A DNA stretch of 64,000 nt from Kribbella sp. NBC_01245 (GTDB taxonomy: Bacteria; Actinomycetota; Actinomycetes; Propionibacteriales; Kribbellaceae): positions 7,688,001 to 7,752,000 of the forward strand of contig NZ_CP108487.1 in the NCBI RefSeq assembly GCF_036226525.1. Reading direction: 5' to 3'. A program made the position numbers and the translations under genes. The notes beneath the pieces were generated by a model that searched no databases, was not told the origin of the DNA, and was given only the letters and a program-made list of their open reading frames with translations. This document shows, in pieces, positions 7,671 to 15,981 of this stretch (its first letter is position 1; the number at the start of each line of letters is the position of its first letter).

Positions 7671-8312
7671 CTAGGGGGCGTGCACGGTGGTTGTTTGGGT
7701 TGCGGTGACGGGGTTGTCGTTTGGGCCGCAGAAGGTTGCCTTGTAGGTGATCGTGTAGGTCCCGGGCCTGGCGTAGGTGTGGGCGGGCAGGCTGTAGGTC
7801 TGCGATCCGGTGATCTGTTGCTTGGCGCCTTTGCAGATGATGGCGCCGGCGTCCGAGCCGCTGTCCTCTTCGATCTTGTCGCCGAAGTGGTACTCCGTGC
7901 CGCCGGTGGCGAAGTTCAGGAATTCGTCCTTCCTGGACAAGGGATTCCCCACCTCGTCCAACGGCAGCATCACCGTGCCGGCCACCTTGATCGTCAGGGT
8001 CATCGTGCGCCCGGTCAGCTTTGGCGTCAGTGTCGCGGTCACCCCGATCTTGGGCGGTGCCGGCGTCGGCGTCGAACTCTGTACGGAACTAGGCGGTGGT
8101 CCGATCAACGGCGGCTCCGAGCGGATGTCGGTAACGTTGCTTAGGGCAACCACTGCCGCGACCGCGACGGCGGCCGCCACTGCGGACACTCCCGCCGTAC
8201 GGCGTCGCTTGGCCTTCCGGATTCGGCCGAAGACCGCGTCCCGGGGCGTCGTACTCGGGGGCGGCGGGTCCGCGATCAGCTGCTGGAACCGGTGCTTCAG
8301 CTCGTCGGTCAT
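7671..8312 (-). CDS. Membrane protein co-transcribed with SigE-family sigma factor, putative anti-sigma factor
   Basis: A 213-residue protein with a cytoplasmic N-terminus of about 38 residues (MTDELKHRFQQLIADPPPPS..), one transmembrane helix at about 40-58 preceded by KAKRRR, a Pro/Ser/Thr-rich linker and an extracytoplasmic beta-rich domain with two cysteines (about 160 and 195). The start overlaps the sigma factor's stop by four bases. This architecture and coupling suggest an anti-sigma factor or a sensor acting on it, but there is no recognisable zinc-binding anti-sigma motif (HxxxCxxC), so the role is inferred only from position. Confidence 0.72.
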   Translation of the reverse strand: MTDELKHRFQQLIADPPPPSTTPRDAVFGRIRKAKRRRTAGVSAVAAAVAVAAVVALSNVTDIRSEPPLIGPPPSSVQSSTPTPAPPKIGVTATLTPKLTGRTMTLTIKVAGTVMLPLDEVGNPLSRKDEFLNFATGGTEYHFGDKIEEDSGSDAGAIICKGAKQQITGSQTYSLPAHTYARPGTYTITYKATFCGPNDNPVTATQTTTVHAP

Positions 8313-8839
8313 CGGTCAGCCCTCCTGTCGGCGGTCAGTGGCAACGGCTCATCGGTGAGCAGATCGAGTTCGCGCAGTTTCGCCAGACCGCGCGAGATCG
8401 TGCTCTTCACCGTGCTGGCCGAACAGCCCATCACCGCGGCGATTTCGGCATCCGGCAGATCCTCGAAGTAGCGCAACACGAGCGCGGCGCGGGTCCGCCG
8501 TGGCAGGGTCGCGAGCGCCCGCAGCAGGCGGTCTCGCTCATCCACCGAGCTGTACGCCGAGGAGGTACTCGCCTCCGGGAGCGTCTCGGTCGGAGTCTCG
8601 CCCTTCCACTTGCGGCGCCACCATTGCGTACTGGTGTTGACCATCACAGTGCGGGTATAGCTCTCCAGCGCGTTCCCGTCGCGCAGAGATCGCCGGTGGA
8701 ACCACACCTTGGTCAACGAGGTCTGCACCAGGTCCTCGGCCAGATGCCATTCGCCGGTCAGCAGATAGCCGAACCGCTGCAACGCGCCGAACCGCCCATC
8801 CACGAACTCGGCGAACTCCTCATCCAGCCCCGGGTCCAT
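8309..8839 (-). CDS. SigE-family RNA polymerase sigma factor (ECF-type)
   Basis: A 176-residue sigma-70 family protein. Region 2 covers about 10-80 (FGALQRFGYLLTGEWHLAED, LVQTSLTKVWFHRRSL), and region 4 about 105-165 (LPRRTRAALVLRYFEDLPD, then CSASTVKSTISRGLAKLREL). The spacing and the YLLTGEWHLAEDLVQ motif are typical of the actinobacterial 'SigE family' group. It is followed by a one-helix membrane protein overlapping by four bases. The promoter region lies in the adjacent gene-free stretch. Confidence 0.92.
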   Translation of the reverse strand: MDPGLDEEFAEFVDGRFGALQRFGYLLTGEWHLAEDLVQTSLTKVWFHRRSLRDGNALESYTRTVMVNTSTQWWRRKWKGETPTETLPEASTSSAYSSVDERDRLLRALATLPRRTRAALVLRYFEDLPDAEIAAVMGCSASTVKSTISRGLAKLRELDLLTDEPLPLTADRRADR

Positions 8840-9484
8840 TCCGCTCCCTCTCGGTCACCACACGCTCCTGCCCACAAGCACTCGCTCGGCAATGTTCAGC
8901 AGTGTGATGACCCAGAGGGCCCAAAAGGTTGAGCGTGATCCACCCGAAACTCAACCGAGCCACTCACCCACAAGTCGACGACTCCCGCGCGGCCAGCGCG
9001 TGAAGCGGTTGGGCCGACGTCCCAGCCCTGGTCGTGTCCGGGGGCCAGCCGTCGCAGTACGTCATCGCTGGGCCGGGAGAGGACCCACCGCGTGGTGAGC
9101 GAACTCCACCTGTACTCCGGTCGACGCGTCAGGCTGACCGAACCGGGCGAGACCGGGTACGTGGTGCCGTGACGGTGAGGTCCGCCGAGTACCCGCGTCA
9201 GGTCCGTACGTCGTCGCCGACGGCCTCACGGTGCTGCAGGTCGACCACTCAGCAGACACCGGCACGTGCCAAGAACCCAACAGCGAACAGTCGACGGGAG
9301 TACGACAACCCGCCGCATTGGATGGTGCTGGATGCGCCACAGATGGCCGTCTTGGGTCTGTGTGCCGGCTGCGCTGGGTGGCCGTACCAGTACTCGAATG
9401 GTCTTGTATCACTAGCGATTCCCGTGCACAGTCCTTCAGTAAGGGTCGCGGGCAATGGTGCCCGCGAGGGGGAGGGGAAACACC
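8840..9484. other. 645-base stretch without a supported gene
   Basis: Frames on both strands are open but have no family signature and no good start. Two short plus-strand runs (around 9100-9170 and 9205-9250) read like pieces of one protein in different frames, which might be a very old gene fragment; I cannot name it. A small inverted repeat GGTTGAG..CTCAACC lies at about 8929-8957. The last 100 bases are the leader of the next gene, with a possible -10 element in TTGTATCAC near 9402-9410. Confidence 0.5.
9447..9466 (+). promoter_or_regulatory. Stem-loop just before the ribosome site of a secreted-protein gene
   Basis: CGCGGGCA (9447-9454) pairs perfectly with TGCCCGCG (9459-9466) around the loop ATGG. 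It ends only a few bases before the purine-rich ribosome site GAGGGGGAGGGG. A GC-only stem at this place could stabilise the mRNA or limit access to the ribosome site. Confidence 0.5.
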
Positions 9485-9868
9485 ATGAACGGTTTGCTTC
9501 GCCGTGCGCTCGTGACAGGAGTCGGCTCGATCGCGATCGTGGGAGTCGCCGCGCTACCGGCCAACGCGCACTTCTGCTTCAAGACTCACCTGAACGCCAT
9601 GGCGGCACAGGGAATGGCCGGTTCGTCGAACTGGGTGTCGTTCGGTGATCTGGCAGCTCAGTTCATGCCGGATCTGTGTTCGGCGGGAATCGAGCACCTC
9701 GCCACGGCAGCCGGCGTGACGACGTCCACGCTGATCAACACCCACGGCACGATGGCCGGAGGCACGTTGAAGAAGGGCGCGGACGCGGGTACGAAGTCGA
9801 TCTCGTACCTCAACTTCGAAGCACTCGACGCCGCGGTCCCGGCCGCGGAAGCACTCTGCGCCGGCTGA
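9485..9868 (+). CDS. Small secreted protein of unknown function
   Basis: 127 residues from ATG 9485, which follows a very strong ribosome site. The N-terminus is a classic signal peptide: MNGLLRRALV, a hydrophobic core, and the cleavage motif ALPANA-HF after residue 28. The mature part is about 99 residues with three cysteines (31, in PDLCSAG, and near the C-terminus in ALCAG). I recognise no domain. It is monocistronic, with its own leader stem-loop and terminator, suggesting a well-expressed exported protein. Confidence 0.8.
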   Translation: MNGLLRRALVTGVGSIAIVGVAALPANAHFCFKTHLNAMAAQGMAGSSNWVSFGDLAAQFMPDLCSAGIEHLATAAGVTTSTLINTHGTMAGGTLKKGADAGTKSISYLNFEALDAAVPAAEALCAG

Positions 9869-9887
9869 TCTCCAGCAATACGCACGC

Positions 9888-9920
9888 AGCCCCGGCCCGT
9901 TGTCCACGAGCCGGGGCTTT
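9888..9920 (+). terminator. Rho-independent terminator
   Basis: AGCCCCGGC (9888-9896) pairs with GCCGGGGCT (9910-9918), followed by TTT. It lies 20 bases after the stop of the secreted-protein gene. Confidence 0.85.
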
Positions 9921-10058
9921 CGTGGCTCAGAACAGAGGGCGAAGACTGGCAGAGCGACGTCCCGGCCGTGGTCGTGTCGGCGCGTGAAGCGGCCGAGATG
10001 GCATCGCGGGCGGAGTGTTGGGGAGAACGGCGGAGACGGGCGGCGTGGGTGGGTGGTC

Positions 10059-10499
10059 TTACGGGGTGAAGCGGGCAAGGACCATGTCCCAGCCGCGGTC
10101 GTAGCCCTTACGCGCGCGAGGTCCGTCGGGGCGGCGTTCCCAGCCGGTGTGGGTGAGCTCGACCTCGGTGCCATCGTCGACCTTGGAGAAGCGGACGGTG
10201 ACCTGGGTCGCCTGGGTCGGATCGCTGCCGGGGTGCCAGGTGAAGCTGACCAGCGACGGCGGGTCCCAATCGGAGACGGTGCCCCAAGTGGCGATCGGAC
10301 CGTCCTCGCCGTACTCGACGATCTTGCCGCCGACGGCGCCCTCGAACCGCACCTCGCGGGCCGCTTCGGCACCGACCGAGTGCGTGTCGAGCGGCCACCA
10401 CACGGACATCTCGTCGGTGAATGCCCGAAAGGCCCAATCCGGCGCCGCCGCGACGACTACGGTCTTCACGAGCGGCGCGAGCTGCTGGTTGACGGTCAT
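10059..10499 (-). CDS. SRPBCC/AHSA1-like domain protein
   Basis: A 146-residue START-like protein (activator of Hsp90 ATPase homologue 1-like). Motifs: VKTVVVAAAPDWAFRAFTDE at the start, WWPLDTHSVG, VEYGEDGPIATWGTVSDWDP and the C-terminal helix GYDRGWDMVLARF. These proteins bind hydrophobic ligands. The start overlaps the stop of the ArsR gene by four bases; ArsR plus SRPBCC two-gene operons are frequent in actinobacteria, but the ligand is usually unknown. Confidence 0.9.
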   Translation of the reverse strand: MTVNQQLAPLVKTVVVAAAPDWAFRAFTDEMSVWWPLDTHSVGAEAAREVRFEGAVGGKIVEYGEDGPIATWGTVSDWDPPSLVSFTWHPGSDPTQATQVTVRFSKVDDGTEVELTHTGWERRPDGPRARKGYDRGWDMVLARFTP

Positions 10500-10843
10500 G
10501 GCTGCTCTCCTTCACGAACCCGGCCGGTTTCCGGCCCGGGGGAGGTGCGGCGGACGTGGTCGGCGAACGCGTCCAGGGCGTCGGTCCAGAACTGGTCGAG
10601 CCACAACCGCAGACTCTCCAGACCGTCCTGGTCGACGCGGTAGATGTTGCGGGTGCCCTGCGGTTCGTGGTCCACCAGGCCCGCGGCGCCGAGCACCTTC
10701 AGGTGTTGCGAGATGGCAGGGCGGCTGACAGCGACGTACTCGGTCAGGTCGGTGACCGAACGAGGTCCACGGCGCAGCGTCTCGAGGATCGCCCGCCGGG
10801 TCGGATCCCCGAGCGCGTCCAGCACTGCTTCGTAAGTGGCCAC
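10496..10843 (-). CDS. ArsR family winged-helix regulator
   Basis: 115 residues from GTG 10843 (VATYEAVLDALGDPTRRAIL). The frame extends upstream to 10915 but that would overlap rmuC, and family members start at this point. The winged helix covers about 5-85 with the recognition segment VSRPAISQHLKVLGAAGLVD. No cysteine metal-binding motif is visible, so it probably does not sense metal. It is coupled to the SRPBCC gene. A short inverted element around 10850-10868 (AAGTTGCCACTAACC) may be its binding site. Confidence 0.9.
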   Translation of the reverse strand: MATYEAVLDALGDPTRRAILETLRRGPRSVTDLTEYVAVSRPAISQHLKVLGAAGLVDHEPQGTRNIYRVDQDGLESLRLWLDQFWTDALDAFADHVRRTSPGPETGRVREGEQP

Positions 10844-10859
10844 GAACGGTAAGTTGCCA

Positions 10860-12104
10860 CTAACCAATCTGCGTGTCAAGGCCTGGCCAGCCGGTTTCGG
10901 GCTCCTCGGCGTCACCCCCAGCCCCTGAATCCGCGTCAGTGAGCGACTGGTTGAGCCAACGGCGGGTGTCGACCTCGCCTTCGGCCGCGAGCAGCTCGGC
11001 CGCGGTGATCGGACGGACGGACGCCTCGATCACCTCCATCGCGGCCAGCTCGGACTCCGTGACGTGCAGATCGCGCAGTTTGCGGGCGGTGACGAAGACC
11101 CGGCTCTCCAGCGAACCGACGGACCGGTTGTACGCGTCGACGGCCGACGTGAGCGAACGGCCGACCCGGTCGAAGTGCTCGCCCATCACCCCGAGCCGCT
11201 CGTACAGCTCGCGGCCGAGTTGGAAGACCTGCTGGGCCGATTCGGTCAGGGCCGACTGGTTCCACGCGTAGGCGGCCGCGCGCAGCGTCGCGATCAACGT
11301 CGTCGGGGTGGCGAGGATGACCCGGCGCTCAGCGGCGTACTCCAGAAGGGTGGGCTCGACGTCGAGCGCGGCCGACAGGAACGACTCGCCCGGCACGAAC
11401 AGGATCACGAACTCGGGTGTCGAGGGCAGCCGGGACCAGTAGGCCTTTGCGGAGAGCTGGTCGACGTGCGTCCGCAAGTGGCGCGCGTGGGCGCGGAGGC
11501 GCTCGGCCTGGAACTCCTCATCCTGGCTCTCGGCCGCTTCGAGGAAGGCGGCGAGTGGCACCTTCGAGTCGACGATCAGGCTCTTGCCCTCCGCGAGGCG
11601 GACCACCATGTCCGGCCGGAGCAGGCCGTCATCGGTCACGGTCGAGGTCTGCTCGGTGAAATCGCAATGCGCGACCATGCCGGCCAGCTCGACCGTACGG
11701 CGCAGGTGCATCTCGCCCCAGCGGCCACGGACCTGGGGTTTTCGCAGCGCCATCGACAGCGAGGCGGTCTCCCGGCGCAGCGCCTCGCCGCTCAGACGCA
11801 CCTCGTTGACCTGTTGGTGGAGCTGGCTCTGCCAGGCGGCCCGGCTCTGCTCCAGCTGCCGGAGCTGGGCGTGCAGCCGGTCCAGGCTCTCCTTGACGAC
11901 GGCCTGGCCACCAGCCTGCTCGTTCATCGAGCGTTTCTCCTGGGTGATCTCGAGCAGCCGGTCCTCGGCCGAGTCACGCTCGGCGGTGGTCCGGGCCAGC
12001 TCGGCCCCATCCCGCCCGCGAGCCCACAGCACGCCGACTCCCGCCCCGAGCGCGAGCCCGATCAGGAGCACCACGAGCAACATCAGAAACGTCGTACCGG
12101 TCAT
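10860..12104 (-). CDS. rmuC: DNA recombination protein RmuC
   Basis: 414 residues from ATG 12104 (MTGTTFLMLLVVLLIG); an in-frame ATG eight codons upstream is less likely. There is one N-terminal membrane helix (about 4-24), then a coiled-coil region (about 35-125) and the RmuC nuclease-like domain (about 135-380) with VRGRWGEMHLRRTVELAGM, LIVDSKVPLAAFLEA and VILFVPGESFLSAALD. RmuC limits DNA inversions at short repeats in E. coli. The acidic C-terminal tail is non-conserved. Confidence 0.93.
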   Translation of the reverse strand: MTGTTFLMLLVVLLIGLALGAGVGVLWARGRDGAELARTTAERDSAEDRLLEITQEKRSMNEQAGGQAVVKESLDRLHAQLRQLEQSRAAWQSQLHQQVNEVRLSGEALRRETASLSMALRKPQVRGRWGEMHLRRTVELAGMVAHCDFTEQTSTVTDDGLLRPDMVVRLAEGKSLIVDSKVPLAAFLEAAESQDEEFQAERLRAHARHLRTHVDQLSAKAYWSRLPSTPEFVILFVPGESFLSAALDVEPTLLEYAAERRVILATPTTLIATLRAAAYAWNQSALTESAQQVFQLGRELYERLGVMGEHFDRVGRSLTSAVDAYNRSVGSLESRVFVTARKLRDLHVTESELAAMEVIEASVRPITAAELLAAEGEVDTRRWLNQSLTDADSGAGGDAEEPETGWPGLDTQIG

Positions 12105-12168
12105 GACACGAATGGTGACGGACGCCACCGACAGTTTCCGGCAACCGGGACAAAACGAGCGAAAACAG

Positions 12169-12209
12169 GAGTGACCCCGAGCCGGGCTCCCCTCCGGCCG
12201 GGGTCACTC
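12169..12209 (-). terminator. Hairpin terminator of deacetylase gene
   Basis: GAGTGACCCCG (12169-12179) pairs perfectly with CGGGGTCACTC (12199-12209). It lies 41 bases beyond the stop of the minus-strand deacetylase gene and upstream of rmuC. Confidence 0.8.
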
Positions 12210-12249
12210 GATTCCTCGCCGATAGTTGCCACCAACAACTTTTGGTCGG

Positions 12250-13005
12250 TCAGCAGTTCATGGCGAGGAAGCCGTAGCCCTTGGCCTTGAGCTTCTGCAG
12301 CATCGTGTCCAAGGCGGCGACGGTCTCGCTCCGGTTGCCGCCACCGTCGTGCATCAGGATGACCGCGCCCGGGTGGACGTTGTTCATCACGTTCTGCACG
12401 ATGGCCGACTTGCCTGGCTTGGCCCAGTCGCGGGGGTCGATGTCCCAGAGGATCTGCTTCATACCCGCGGCCCGGATGTCGGCGCGCACCTTCGAATTCG
12501 TCGCGCCGTACGGCGGGCGGAAGCAGCGGGACTTCGGTCCGTCGAAGATCTCGTGGTGCCGTTTCTGCGCCCCGACCGCGGTCAGTTGAGCGTGCGAGAT
12601 CGAGTGGTTGCCGATCGCGTGGCCCGCCGCGCGGATCTGCTCCTGCAGACCCGGGTGCTGCGCGACCATGCTGCCGAGCTGGAAGAAGGTTGCCTTGGCG
12701 TCGTATTTCGCCAACGTGGCAAGGACTTCCGGCGTCCAGGTCGGGTCCGGTCCGTCGTCGAAGGTGAGATACACGACCTTGCCGGCACCGGCAATGGTGC
12801 CCGCGGCACCGATCGGCGTACTCGGGGTGTTCGATGGTGTCGGTTCCGTCGGCGGCGGCGTTCCGACCGGGGTCGTGGCCGAGGCGGAGGTGGTGCGGGG
12901 CGATTTCGCACTCGACTGATGCACCAGGGCGAACGCGCCGATCGCGCCGACGACAAGTATGGCGGCGACAGCCGTGGTGATGAGTGTGACCAACTTGCGG
13001 GGCAT
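12250..13005 (-). CDS. NodB-domain polysaccharide deacetylase, membrane-anchored
   Basis: 251 residues from ATG 13005 (MPRKLVTLITTAVAAILVVG), preceded by AAGGGAG. An N-terminal helix (about 5-26) anchors or exports it; a Thr/Pro/Ser-rich linker (about 30-70) follows. The NodB domain has all motifs: TFDDGPDPTW (metal Asp pair), HAIGNHSISH (metal His pair), CFRPPYGATN, WDIDPRDW and VILMHDGGG. It probably removes N-acetyl groups from peptidoglycan or another wall polysaccharide. It is followed by its own terminator, and a paralogue lies directly upstream. Confidence 0.92.
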   Translation of the reverse strand: MPRKLVTLITTAVAAILVVGAIGAFALVHQSSAKSPRTTSASATTPVGTPPPTEPTPSNTPSTPIGAAGTIAGAGKVVYLTFDDGPDPTWTPEVLATLAKYDAKATFFQLGSMVAQHPGLQEQIRAAGHAIGNHSISHAQLTAVGAQKRHHEIFDGPKSRCFRPPYGATNSKVRADIRAAGMKQILWDIDPRDWAKPGKSAIVQNVMNNVHPGAVILMHDGGGNRSETVAALDTMLQKLKAKGYGFLAMNC

Positions 13006-13148
13006 GATGCTCCCTTGCGGATCGGGCGGTTTGTCCTCGGTAGATTGACGCGGCGCAACCGGATTGGGTTGGCGGCGGAGCATTGCGGGCACGTTGCAGA
13101 TCTGCCTCGGCCTTGCGTACAAGGCTTTGGCGGCTCAGCGAAGAGGTG

Positions 13149-13829
13149 TCAGCAGCTCAGCGAACGGAAGACGTAGCCGCGGGCCTTCAGCGTGCGGATG
13201 ACCTTGTCGAGCGCGATGACGGTCTGGGCGCGGTTACCGCCGGCGTCGTGCATGAGGACGACGGCGCCGGGCCGCACGTTCGCCAGCACGCGCTGGGCGA
13301 TCTTGGTGGCACCCGGCCGGGCCCAGTCCTGCGGGTCGACCGACCACAGCACCTGACGCATCCCGGCGGCCTTGATCTCGGCACGGACTCGCGCGTTCGT
13401 CGCGCCGTACGGCGGGCGGAAGCACTTCGAGCGGACGCCACCGCGGATCTCCTGGCGCAACCGCGTGCGGGAGAGCCTGGTGAGGTTCGGATGCGAGACG
13501 GAGTGGTTGCCGATGGTGTGACCGGCGGCCCGCTCCTTGCGCAACAACGTGGGCTGCGCCTTCGCGTTGCGCCCGAGCACGAAGAACGTGCCCTTCACCT
13601 TGTGCTTGGCGAGCACGCCGAGGATCTTCGGCGTCCAGGTCTTGTCCGGCCCGTCGTCGAAGGTCAGATAAACCACCTTTGGCGCGGACGCGGACGCCGG
13701 TGCTGCAACGGGTGGCGGAGCTGCGGTCGCCTTGGTCTTCGACGCCGAATCGGCGGCCGCGGTAAGTCCCCCGAAGGCAACGGCGGCCGTGGCGGTCAGT
13801 GCGATCAGACCGACTAGTGCTTTCCTCAT
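13149..13829 (-). CDS. NodB-domain polysaccharide deacetylase, secreted
   Basis: 226 residues from ATG 13829 (MRKALVGLIALTATAAVAFG), with GGGGGAGAG upstream. The signal peptide is about 1-30, and the NodB motifs are complete: TFDDGPDKTWTP, HTIGNHSVSHPN, CFRPPYGATNA, WSVDPQDW and VVLMHDAGG. It is clearly paralogous to the gene at 12250-13005 (same order, many shared motifs), so the pair arose by tandem duplication. The 143-base gap between them holds no gene. Confidence 0.92.
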   Translation of the reverse strand: MRKALVGLIALTATAAVAFGGLTAAADSASKTKATAAPPPVAAPASASAPKVVYLTFDDGPDKTWTPKILGVLAKHKVKGTFFVLGRNAKAQPTLLRKERAAGHTIGNHSVSHPNLTRLSRTRLRQEIRGGVRSKCFRPPYGATNARVRAEIKAAGMRQVLWSVDPQDWARPGATKIAQRVLANVRPGAVVLMHDAGGNRAQTVIALDKVIRTLKARGYVFRSLSC

Positions 13830-13859
13830 ACTGCTCTCCCCCAAGAGTTTGCGTTCTAC

Positions 13860-14708
13860 TCAGTGGTGGACGCCGTCCGGGCGGACTTTGTTGGTGGGCA
13901 GCGATGACGAATCGATCACGGTGGCAGCCGGAGTCGTGACCGACGCCGCCGTACCACGATGGTAGAGCTTTCCCTCCAGGGCCTTGACGCTCGCGACGAG
14001 CACGAAACTCATGCTCACCAGCAGGGCCCACGCGCCGAACTTCGCCGGGTGCACGAGCCGCCAGACGTTGACCTGGTCCGGGTAGTTCCAGGCGTCCAGG
14101 AAGGTGCCCGCGTTCTCCGCGATCCAGAGGAAGAACCCGATCAGCACGAACGACAGCGCCAGCGGCATCCGGTAGCGCTTCGGCCCGACCGTGTAGAAGA
14201 CCCAGGCCTTACGCAGTACGACGAGCAGCAGTACGGCGATGGGGATGCGTAGATCCACGATCCAGTGGTGGGTGAAGAAGTTCGCGTAGATCGCCACCGC
14301 GAGCAGCGTCGTCGCTATCGGCCGGTAACCGCTGACGCGCAGGTCGAACCGCCGCCAGGCCTGACAGATATAGCTGCCGACAGCGGCGTACATGAAGCCG
14401 GCGAACAACGGCACGCCCGCCACCTTCGTGTACGCATCCCCCGGGTACGTCCACGAGCCGACTTTCACCTTGTACAACTCGAGGCCCAGACCGACCAGGT
14501 GGAACCCGAAGATGACGGCGACCTCGCGCCACGTCTCCAGCCCGATCGCCCAGAAACCGAGGGTCAGCGCGATACAGAAGACCAGCAGCGCGTCGTACCG
14601 GGGGATGGGCAACGGCGCCACCTGGGACAGTGCGAGCGCCGCGAACAACAGGATCGGGAACAGGCACGCGACCGCCTCGTTCCACCCGAACCGCAGCAGC
14701 TGCCTCAT
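13860..14708 (-). CDS. DUF817 family integral membrane protein
   Basis: 282 residues from ATG 14708 (MRQLLRFGWNEAVACLFP). About eight hydrophobic segments run through the protein. Family-like motifs include FHLVGLGLELYKVKVGSWTY, PGDAYTKVAGVPLFAGFMY and FFTHHWIVDLR; charged and aromatic residues inside membrane segments suggest a transporter or enzyme, but DUF817 has no known function that I can state. It lies upstream of, and on the same strand as, the two deacetylases. Confidence 0.88.
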   Translation of the reverse strand: MRQLLRFGWNEAVACLFPILLFAALALSQVAPLPIPRYDALLVFCIALTLGFWAIGLETWREVAVIFGFHLVGLGLELYKVKVGSWTYPGDAYTKVAGVPLFAGFMYAAVGSYICQAWRRFDLRVSGYRPIATTLLAVAIYANFFTHHWIVDLRIPIAVLLLVVLRKAWVFYTVGPKRYRMPLALSFVLIGFFLWIAENAGTFLDAWNYPDQVNVWRLVHPAKFGAWALLVSMSFVLVASVKALEGKLYHRGTAASVTTPAATVIDSSSLPTNKVRPDGVHH

Positions 14709-14753
14709 CGAAAGCACCCTAATCGGCAGGACAGATCATCGGCGTACCGGCGT

Positions 14754-14788
14754 GGAAATCCCGTCCTTCTGGGCGGGGAGGAAACGCC
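14754..14788 (+). repeat. Right-end-like hairpin of an IS200/IS605 family element, upstream copy
   Basis: GGAAATCCCGTCCTTCTGGG continuing into CGGGGAGGAAACGCC forms the short hairpin plus GGGGAGG tail that normally lies after the tnpB stop. Here it lies 50 bases before the tnpB relic. It resembles the genuine downstream copy at 15877-15911 base for base in most positions, so it may be what is left of an earlier insertion. Confidence 0.6.
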
Positions 14789-14837
14789 GGTCCCTCCCTT
14801 CAGGAAAGTGTCGGTGGCAGCCGCCACCATTGGTGGG

Positions 14838-15870
14838 GTGTCCCGGTACCGGCTTGTCCCAACCCCCGCGCAGGAGACCGCGCTGCTGGGACACTGCGGC
14901 CACGCCCGGTACGTGTGGAACCTCGGACTCGAACAACGGCTGATGTGGCGACCCGGACGGCCACCCACGCCAGGCCGACGTGGCGCAGGGCCGGCCAGCA
15001 TGAGGGGTTCCGGATCGTCGGGCCACAAGCCCAACGGGTCGAGCGGCTGAACCGCAAGTGGGGCCGGGTGCTGGTGCCGAAAGCCGGCTGGATCAAATTC
15101 CGCTGGTCGCGCAAGATACCCGACGCCAAGTCGTACCGGATCACCCGCGACTCGGCGGCGCGGTGGCACATCGCCTTCGCCGCCATCCCCGACCCGATCC
15201 CGGCGCCCGGGACCGGTGAGGTGGTCGGGATTGACCGGGGTGTTGCCGTATCGGCGGCACTGTCCACGGGCGTGCTGCTCGCGTGTCCCGGGCTGCGTGC
15301 CAACGAACAGGCCCGGCTGAAGCGCCTCCAACGCCAACTCGCGCGGTGCCGACCAGGGTCGAACCGGCGCACCCGGATCAAGACAGCCATCGCCCGACTG
15401 AAGGCCCGGGAGACGGCTCGGCGCAAGGACTGGATCGAAAAGATCAGCACCTACATCGCTGAACGGTTCGATGTGATCCGGGTCGAGGCCCTCCGCATTC
15501 GGAACATGACCCGCTCGGCGCGCGGCACAAGCGAACTACCCGGCCGCAACGTGCGGCAGAAGGCCGGGTTGAACCGGGGCATCCTCGCTCAGGGCTGGGG
15601 ACTGCTCGTCACTCGGTTGGAGCAGAAAGCACCCGGCAGGGTCGAGAAGGTCAACCCGGCTACACGAGTCAGACGTGCGCAGAATGCGGGCATTGCGCGT
15701 CGGAGAACCGCGAGAACCAAGCGGTGTTCCGATGCCACGCCTGCGGCCACACCGCAAACGCCGACGTCAACGCAGCACGCAACATCGCGGCCGGACGGGC
15801 CGTGACCGCACGCCGAGGCACGAGGTCTGTGCCGCTGAAGCGTGAACCACATCTCGCTACCTCCGCGTAG
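14838..15870 (+). pseudogene. tnpB: Decayed TnpB transposon nuclease (IS200/IS605, IS1341-like)
   Basis: The protein is readable in three pieces. Piece 1 from GTG 14838 gives SRYRLVPTPAQETALLGHCG and NLGLEQRLMWRPG. Near 14970 the frame changes and about 45 residues of the usual N-terminal region are missing. Piece 2 (about 14975-15660) has FRIVGPQAQRVERLNRKWG, VVGIDRGVAVSAAL (RuvC aspartate) and a conserved central region with ARETARRKDWIEKIS. A second, one-base shift near 15661 moves to the frame with the zinc-finger cysteines (QTCAECGHCASENREN, FRCHACGHTANADVNAA) and the last RuvC aspartate, stopping at 15870. No tnpA is visible. At least two frame breaks plus a deletion make it non-functional as a protein. 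Confidence 0.88.
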
Positions 15871-15876
15871 TGGGCT

Positions 15877-15911
15877 GGAATCCCCGTCGTTCACGGCGGG
15901 GAGGACGTCAA
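15877..15911 (+). repeat. Right end of the TnpB element / omega-RNA 3' hairpin
   Basis: GGAATCCCCGTCGTTCACGG followed by CGGGGAGGACGTCAA lies seven bases after the tnpB stop. CCCCGTC and GGCGGGG form the hairpin typical of the right end of such elements, where the omega-RNA scaffold ends. Sequence from about 15912 (CACAGGTTGG..) would be the guide position. The family role of this hairpin is established; its use here is inference. Confidence 0.7.
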
Positions 15912-15981
15912 CACAGGTTGGCCGAATCGCTTGCCCCGGGGTGATTCGGGCGGATAGACATCGTGCAGGGAGGAACGTGTG

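Noticed and set aside
9034-9648. Plus-strand frame upstream of and overlapping the secreted-protein gene
   Set aside because: Low-quality composition, no start, and the overlapping gene at 9485 has a clear signal peptide and ribosome site.
11064-12290. 408-codon plus-strand frame over rmuC
   Set aside because: Antisense shadow of rmuC; no family signature.
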